Source: Candidatus Cloacimonadota bacterium (GTDB lineage Bacteria; Cloacimonadota; Cloacimonadia; Cloacimonadales; Cloacimonadaceae). From it: a DNA stretch of 36,013 nt. The translations under genes and the position numbers were made by a program. Every line of letters starts with the position of its first letter. Positions within the stretch are counted from its first letter, which is position 1. Positions 32,900 to 36,013 of the stretch are shown piece by piece. The stretch lies in contig JAAYWB010000015.1 in assembly GCA_012516855.1 (NCBI GenBank), positions 1 to 36,013 of the forward strand, in the 5' to 3' direction. The notes below the pieces were generated by a model that was not told the DNA's origin, searched no databases, and saw only the letters and a program-made list of their open reading frames with translations.

Positions 32900-34988
32900 T
32901 TTTTCTTCCAATGAGTTTGAGGCTGGCTCCAAAGGCCACAACCAGCAGGGCGCAGAGCCCCAGCCAGAGCCAGGACAGCCGGTTAAAGGCCAGAATCTGA
33001 TAAGCGACGGTAGCCACGATCCAAGCCAGCAGGGTTAGATAGAAAAAGGAGAAGAGGCTCCAGCGCCAGCCATGTTCCTTGTTTAGGGCTGCCAGGGAAG
33101 CGGCGCAGGGCGAATAGAGCAGCACGAAAATCAGAAAGGCGATTCCGGAAGATGACCCGCCAAAAGCGCTTGGAATGACGGACGGATCGGGATAAAGGCT
33201 CTGCAGAGTTCCCACAATCGCCTCCTTGGCGAACAGCCCGGAAATCAGGGCAACCGTGGCTTGCCAGTTTTCCGCGACAATTCCCATCGGCTTCATCAGT
33301 GGAGTGAGCAGCTTGCCAGCCAGCTCCAGAACACTGGCCTGGCCTCCTTTGACTGGCAGGGTAAGCGCCTGCAGTATATTCACAGCCACAGTTACCAGAA
33401 GGATGGTCTTGCCGGCGCGCAGGATGAAATCCTTCAGGCGGTGCCAGGTGTGCATTCCGATGGCGTTTATAGTAGGCAGATGGTAAGGGGGCAGCTCCAT
33501 CACGAAGTTGCCGGGTTGTGTCTTGAACATCGTTTTTTTCAGCGCCAGCGCGAACAGCAGGCCCATAACCACCCCGAAAAAGTAGAGTCCGAAAACAGCC
33601 AGGTCAGCCCTTCCGGGAAAGAACAGCATACCGAGATATGTGTAAACCGGCAGTTTGGCGCCACAACTCATAAAAGGCGTAAGCAGCGAGGCGAAAACGC
33701 GGTCCCGGCGGCTTTCCAGGGTGCGGGTGGCCATGATAGCCGGAACTGTGCAGCCAAAACCGACTAAAAGCGGGATGAAGGCCTTTCCGGGCAGCCCCAC
33801 CCGACGCATAAACCTATCAGCGATAAAAGCGGCGCGGGCCATGTAGCCGCTGTCTTCAAGCAGGGACAAGCACAAAAAAATGAAGAAAATAGGTGGAATG
33901 AACGTGGCGATGGTAGCGATCCCGCCTCCGAGGGCGTCTGAAAGAAGGTGGCTGAGCCAGCCGGGGATGTTCCAGCTGCGCAGTAGCGCGCCCCATTGAT
34001 CCACCAGAAGCCAGTTTAGCCCGTTTTCGATCCATCCGATTAAGGGTTCGCTGGCTTGCACGGCCAACAGGAAAACCAGATACATCACCGCGAAAAAAAC
34101 CGGCAGGCCCCAAAGACTGCTCAGCGCCACACGGTCGAGTCTGTCCGAAAAAGTGGCGCCCGGCTTGGTTTTGTGGCGCACCACGTCTTTCACCAAACCG
34201 CGGATAAAGCCATAGCGGTCGTCAGCCAAGGCCGTGGCAGCAGCTTGGTTGCGGTGTTTTTCCAAGCCTCTAATCTCGCGGTCCACCGGATCGAACCAGG
34301 ATTGGGGCAATTCCGCGTGGAAATAGGGATCGCGCTCCAACAGCTTCAGGGCTACCCAGTCCAGAGGAAGTCTTCTCCAGGCCTCCGGCCAGGCAGGGTC
34401 ATCCCTTTGCTGCAGCAGGAAGTTGTCGAGGTTGTGAAGGTGCTTTTCCACCACCTCGTCGTAACGAGGGCTAATTGGGACTGGAGCTTTGGCCAGGCAG
34501 GTGTCGATATCCTGAAAAAGCTGGCTGGGATCGAAGCGGCGACAGAGAGTCAGTGACTGGATGGGGCAGTCCAGATGGCTTTTCAGGTGGTCAAAATCGA
34601 TCTCCACACCGTTCTGCTCCGCAATGTCAAGCATTGAGAACACGATAAGCAACGGCACTTTCAGTTCCATCAGCTGCAGCGTGAGATAAAGGTTGCGCTC
34701 CAGATTTGAGGCATCCACAATGTTGATCACCAAGTTCGGTTTCTTTTGCACTAGGTAATTTCGGGCCACCAGCTCATCCGGAGATCCAGCCGCCAGTGAA
34801 TAGATGCCGGGTAGGTCTATCACCTCATAACGCCGGCCATTACGTATGAAAAAACCTTCCTTGCGCTCAACCGTCACGCCAGGCCAGTTACCAACGGTCT
34901 GGTGCGAGCCGGTGAGGGCATTGAAAAGAGTGGTTTTGCCCACGTTGGGGTTTCCCGCAAGGGCGATGATGGGGTTATCTTGACTCAT
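32889..34988 (-). CDS. feoB: Ferrous iron transporter FeoB
   Basis: A 699-residue inner-membrane iron transporter. The G domain has GNPNVGKTT (G1, 12-20), NWPGVTVER (G2) and DLPG (G3, 58-61). The G4 position is SMLD (118-121) where Asn is normal, and no clear G5 SA motif follows (LTLCRRFD). The membrane part has the Gate motifs GCTVPAIMATRTL and PFMSCGAKLPVYTYLG and the LFAKEAIVGTL element. Length is slightly below typical (about 700-770). It lies three bases after fur, with feoA overlapping its end. A Fur-box-like sequence lies just before the start. Confidence 0.96.
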   Translation of the reverse strand: MSQDNPIIALAGNPNVGKTTLFNALTGSHQTVGNWPGVTVERKEGFFIRNGRRYEVIDLPGIYSLAAGSPDELVARNYLVQKKPNLVINIVDASNLERNLYLTLQLMELKVPLLIVFSMLDIAEQNGVEIDFDHLKSHLDCPIQSLTLCRRFDPSQLFQDIDTCLAKAPVPISPRYDEVVEKHLHNLDNFLLQQRDDPAWPEAWRRLPLDWVALKLLERDPYFHAELPQSWFDPVDREIRGLEKHRNQAAATALADDRYGFIRGLVKDVVRHKTKPGATFSDRLDRVALSSLWGLPVFFAVMYLVFLLAVQASEPLIGWIENGLNWLLVDQWGALLRSWNIPGWLSHLLSDALGGGIATIATFIPPIFFIFLCLSLLEDSGYMARAAFIADRFMRRVGLPGKAFIPLLVGFGCTVPAIMATRTLESRRDRVFASLLTPFMSCGAKLPVYTYLGMLFFPGRADLAVFGLYFFGVVMGLLFALALKKTMFKTQPGNFVMELPPYHLPTINAIGMHTWHRLKDFILRAGKTILLVTVAVNILQALTLPVKGGQASVLELAGKLLTPLMKPMGIVAENWQATVALISGLFAKEAIVGTLQSLYPDPSVIPSAFGGSSSGIAFLIFVLLYSPCAASLAALNKEHGWRWSLFSFFYLTLLAWIVATVAYQILAFNRLSWLWLGLCALLVVAFGASLKLIGRKNAI

Positions 34989-34991
34989 AGC

Positions 34992-35432
34992 TTATTGATT
35001 CTCATTCCCACAGCATTTCCAACAGAGGCCATTCACTTGGATGTTCACTTCGTCCAGACGGAATTTCAGGCTGGAGGCTTCTTTCAGCAGTGATCTTTTC
35101 AAGTCGTCCAGCGGCGTTTCCTGCACCCAGCCGCAACGGGAACAAATCCAGTGAACATGGCGGGGGTGGCCGTAGATGTGTTCAAACACGTCACGGGAAG
35201 AGGAACGCAGGGAATGCTGGATAAGGCCTGCCGCCTCCAGCAGAGGCAGAGTGCGGTAAACCGTGGCCAGGGAAATCCGGCGTTTCTGATCTTTCAGCAG
35301 GGCGTGCAACTGCTGGGCATCAAAATGCTCATGCAGGCTGAACACCGCGTCCAGTATCTCCCGACGGGGAGTTGTGAGCTTCAGACCTTTGCGGAACAGA
35401 AACTTCTCAAAAACAGTGACTTGGTTGTCCAT
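34992..35432 (-). CDS. fur: Fur-family ferric uptake regulator
   Basis: A 146-residue metal-responsive repressor. The N-terminal winged helix (LTTPRREILDAVFSLHEHFDAQQLHALLKD, then ISLATVYRTLPLLEAAGLI) is followed by the metal-binding HPRHVHWICSRCGW (first CxxC) and CWKC near the C-terminus (second CxxC, structural zinc). AAGGA lies before the ATG. Its location ahead of feoB supports Fur rather than Zur or PerR, but metal choice cannot be proved. A Fur-box-like site 13 bases upstream suggests autoregulation. Confidence 0.93.
   Translation of the reverse strand: MDNQVTVFEKFLFRKGLKLTTPRREILDAVFSLHEHFDAQQLHALLKDQKRRISLATVYRTLPLLEAAGLIQHSLRSSSRDVFEHIYGHPRHVHWICSRCGWVQETPLDDLKRSLLKEASSLKFRLDEVNIQVNGLCWKCCGNENQ
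34996..35006. promoter_or_regulatory. Fur-box-like site before feoB
   Basis: AATGAGAATCA on the minus strand, overlapping the last codons of fur and ending eight bases before the feoB start. It matches the conserved half of classical Fur boxes and repeats the site before fur. Confidence 0.5.
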
Positions 35433-35444
35433 GGCATATTCCTT

Positions 35445-35456
35445 TAATGAGAATCA
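35445..35456. promoter_or_regulatory. Fur-box-like site before fur
   Basis: TAATGAGAATCA lies 13-24 bases upstream of the fur start codon, near its ribosome site. The same 11-base core occurs before feoB. Nothing else is evident in the 296-base gap up to 35728, which is AT-rich and has no gene. Confidence 0.55.
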
Positions 35457-35728
35457 GTCGCATTGTTTAAAGCACTGAATTCCTGTCAAGGACTATTGCA
35501 AGTCTTTCCAAGTTGCTATTGTAAGTATAAATACGAAGTGCAAACCCTCACTGAAAACTTCAAATCGAATCACCAAAACTTCAAATGTCCAAGTCCAACA
35601 AAACAGTGTGTATGTTATATCTTGCTTGCCAGATATGATAGCAGCAATTATCAAAGTGAGAGAAATTTGAAATTGTCAGTTAGAGTTTACAGCGGACGCA
35701 GTCTAAACCGCGGGGAGCAATACCGGGC

Positions 35729-36013
35729 TCATTTTTCCTTGCCGGGATTCATGCTTACGATGTCGCAGAGGGAAAGCCGGTCCTTGCTGCCGGCAAAGGA
35801 ACTGAGGGCTTTGGAATACAGGGATTTCTTTTCCGAGGGATACCCGAAGGGGGCCATGGCCACGACGCGCCAGCTTTTGGGCAGATGCAGGTGGCTTTTG
35901 AGCTTCTTCTCGCTGAAGGCGGCTAGCCAGCAGCTTCCGATTCCGTGGCTCCAGGCGGTGAGGACCATCTGCTGGAAAGAGATGGCGGTATCCACGAGAT
36001 AGTAGTCCTGATG
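35729..36013 (-). CDS. Nitroreductase-family protein, C-terminal part (truncated by window edge)
   Basis: The minus-strand frame is open to the window end and encodes 94 residues starting HQDYYLVDTAISFQQMVLTAWSHGIGSCWLAAFSEKKLKSHLHLP and containing VVAMAPFGYPSEKK. The D-x-A-I-x-Q-x-M-V-L-x-A-x-x-x-G-I-G-S-C-W signature and the FGYP loop are typical of FMN-dependent nitroreductases. The N-terminal flavin-binding half is outside the window. Confidence 0.85.
   Translation of the reverse strand, partial: HQDYYLVDTAISFQQMVLTAWSHGIGSCWLAAFSEKKLKSHLHLPKSWRVVAMAPFGYPSEKKSLYSKALSSFAGSKDRLSLCDIVSMNPGKEK

Overview
The window looks like chromosomal DNA of a Gram-negative bacterium of the FCB group. Candidatus Cloacimonadota or a close relative is the most likely source. 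The reasons are the many lipoprotein signal peptides, large secreted proteins, a subtilase ending in a type IX-like (FlgD-fold, NPFNPSTT) sorting domain, SprA-like outer-membrane repeats, TPR lipoproteins, and the mixture of HydE, Feo and Fur. This is judged from protein style only; no database search was possible.

Layout. 1-1.4 kb: a truncated gene end, a possible barrel remnant and a CsgG-like/TPR lipoprotein. 1.6-7.5 kb, minus strand: tRNA-Leu(CAG), then a tight unit umuD-like > 1083-residue outer-membrane protein > TSUP permease, and a separate TPR lipoprotein closed by a strong hairpin. 7.7-8.15 kb: an HU gene with its own promoter and terminator. 8.4-19.1 kb, plus strand: the most unusual part, an apparent operon of a HydE-type radical SAM enzyme, a PqqD-like protein, an ATP-grasp ligase, a fold-type III PLP decarboxylase, a urea-transporter/M23-peptidase fusion, a TPR protein, a TPR/barrel protein and a 909-residue lipoprotein. 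Most junctions overlap by a few bases. 19.2-22.0 kb: ybaB-recR-ribE plus an Ig-like lipoprotein. 22.1-25.0 kb, minus strand: a secreted subtilase. 25.7-29.8 kb, plus strand: a lipoprotein with its own terminator, then MnmA-like PP-loop enzyme > metallo-beta-lactamase-fold hydrolase > guaA. 30.05 kb: tRNA-Gly(CCC). 30.5-32.1 kb: a secreted beta-rich protein. 32.6-35.4 kb, minus strand: fur-feoB-feoA. The right edge holds the C-terminal part of a nitroreductase-family gene.

How the genes may work together. In the 8.4-19.1 kb operon, cytoplasmic enzymes of amino-acid chemistry (ATP-grasp ligation, PLP decarboxylation or racemisation) are coupled to a PqqD-type peptide-binding protein and then to an inner-membrane channel carrying a peptidoglycan-peptidase domain, periplasmic TPR proteins, a predicted barrel and a lipoprotein. 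This suggests an envelope-directed small-molecule, peptide or cell-wall modification pathway that I do not recognise. The PLP enzyme's own N-terminus carries a YxxPxI motif like those in RiPP leader peptides. The fur-feoB-feoA cluster is an iron-uptake unit with Fur-box-like sites before fur and before feoB.

The intergenic spaces at 8.2, 25.2-25.5, 29.8 and 32.1-32.5 kb carry families of dispersed, hairpin-forming repeats, some with paired base changes that preserve the stem.
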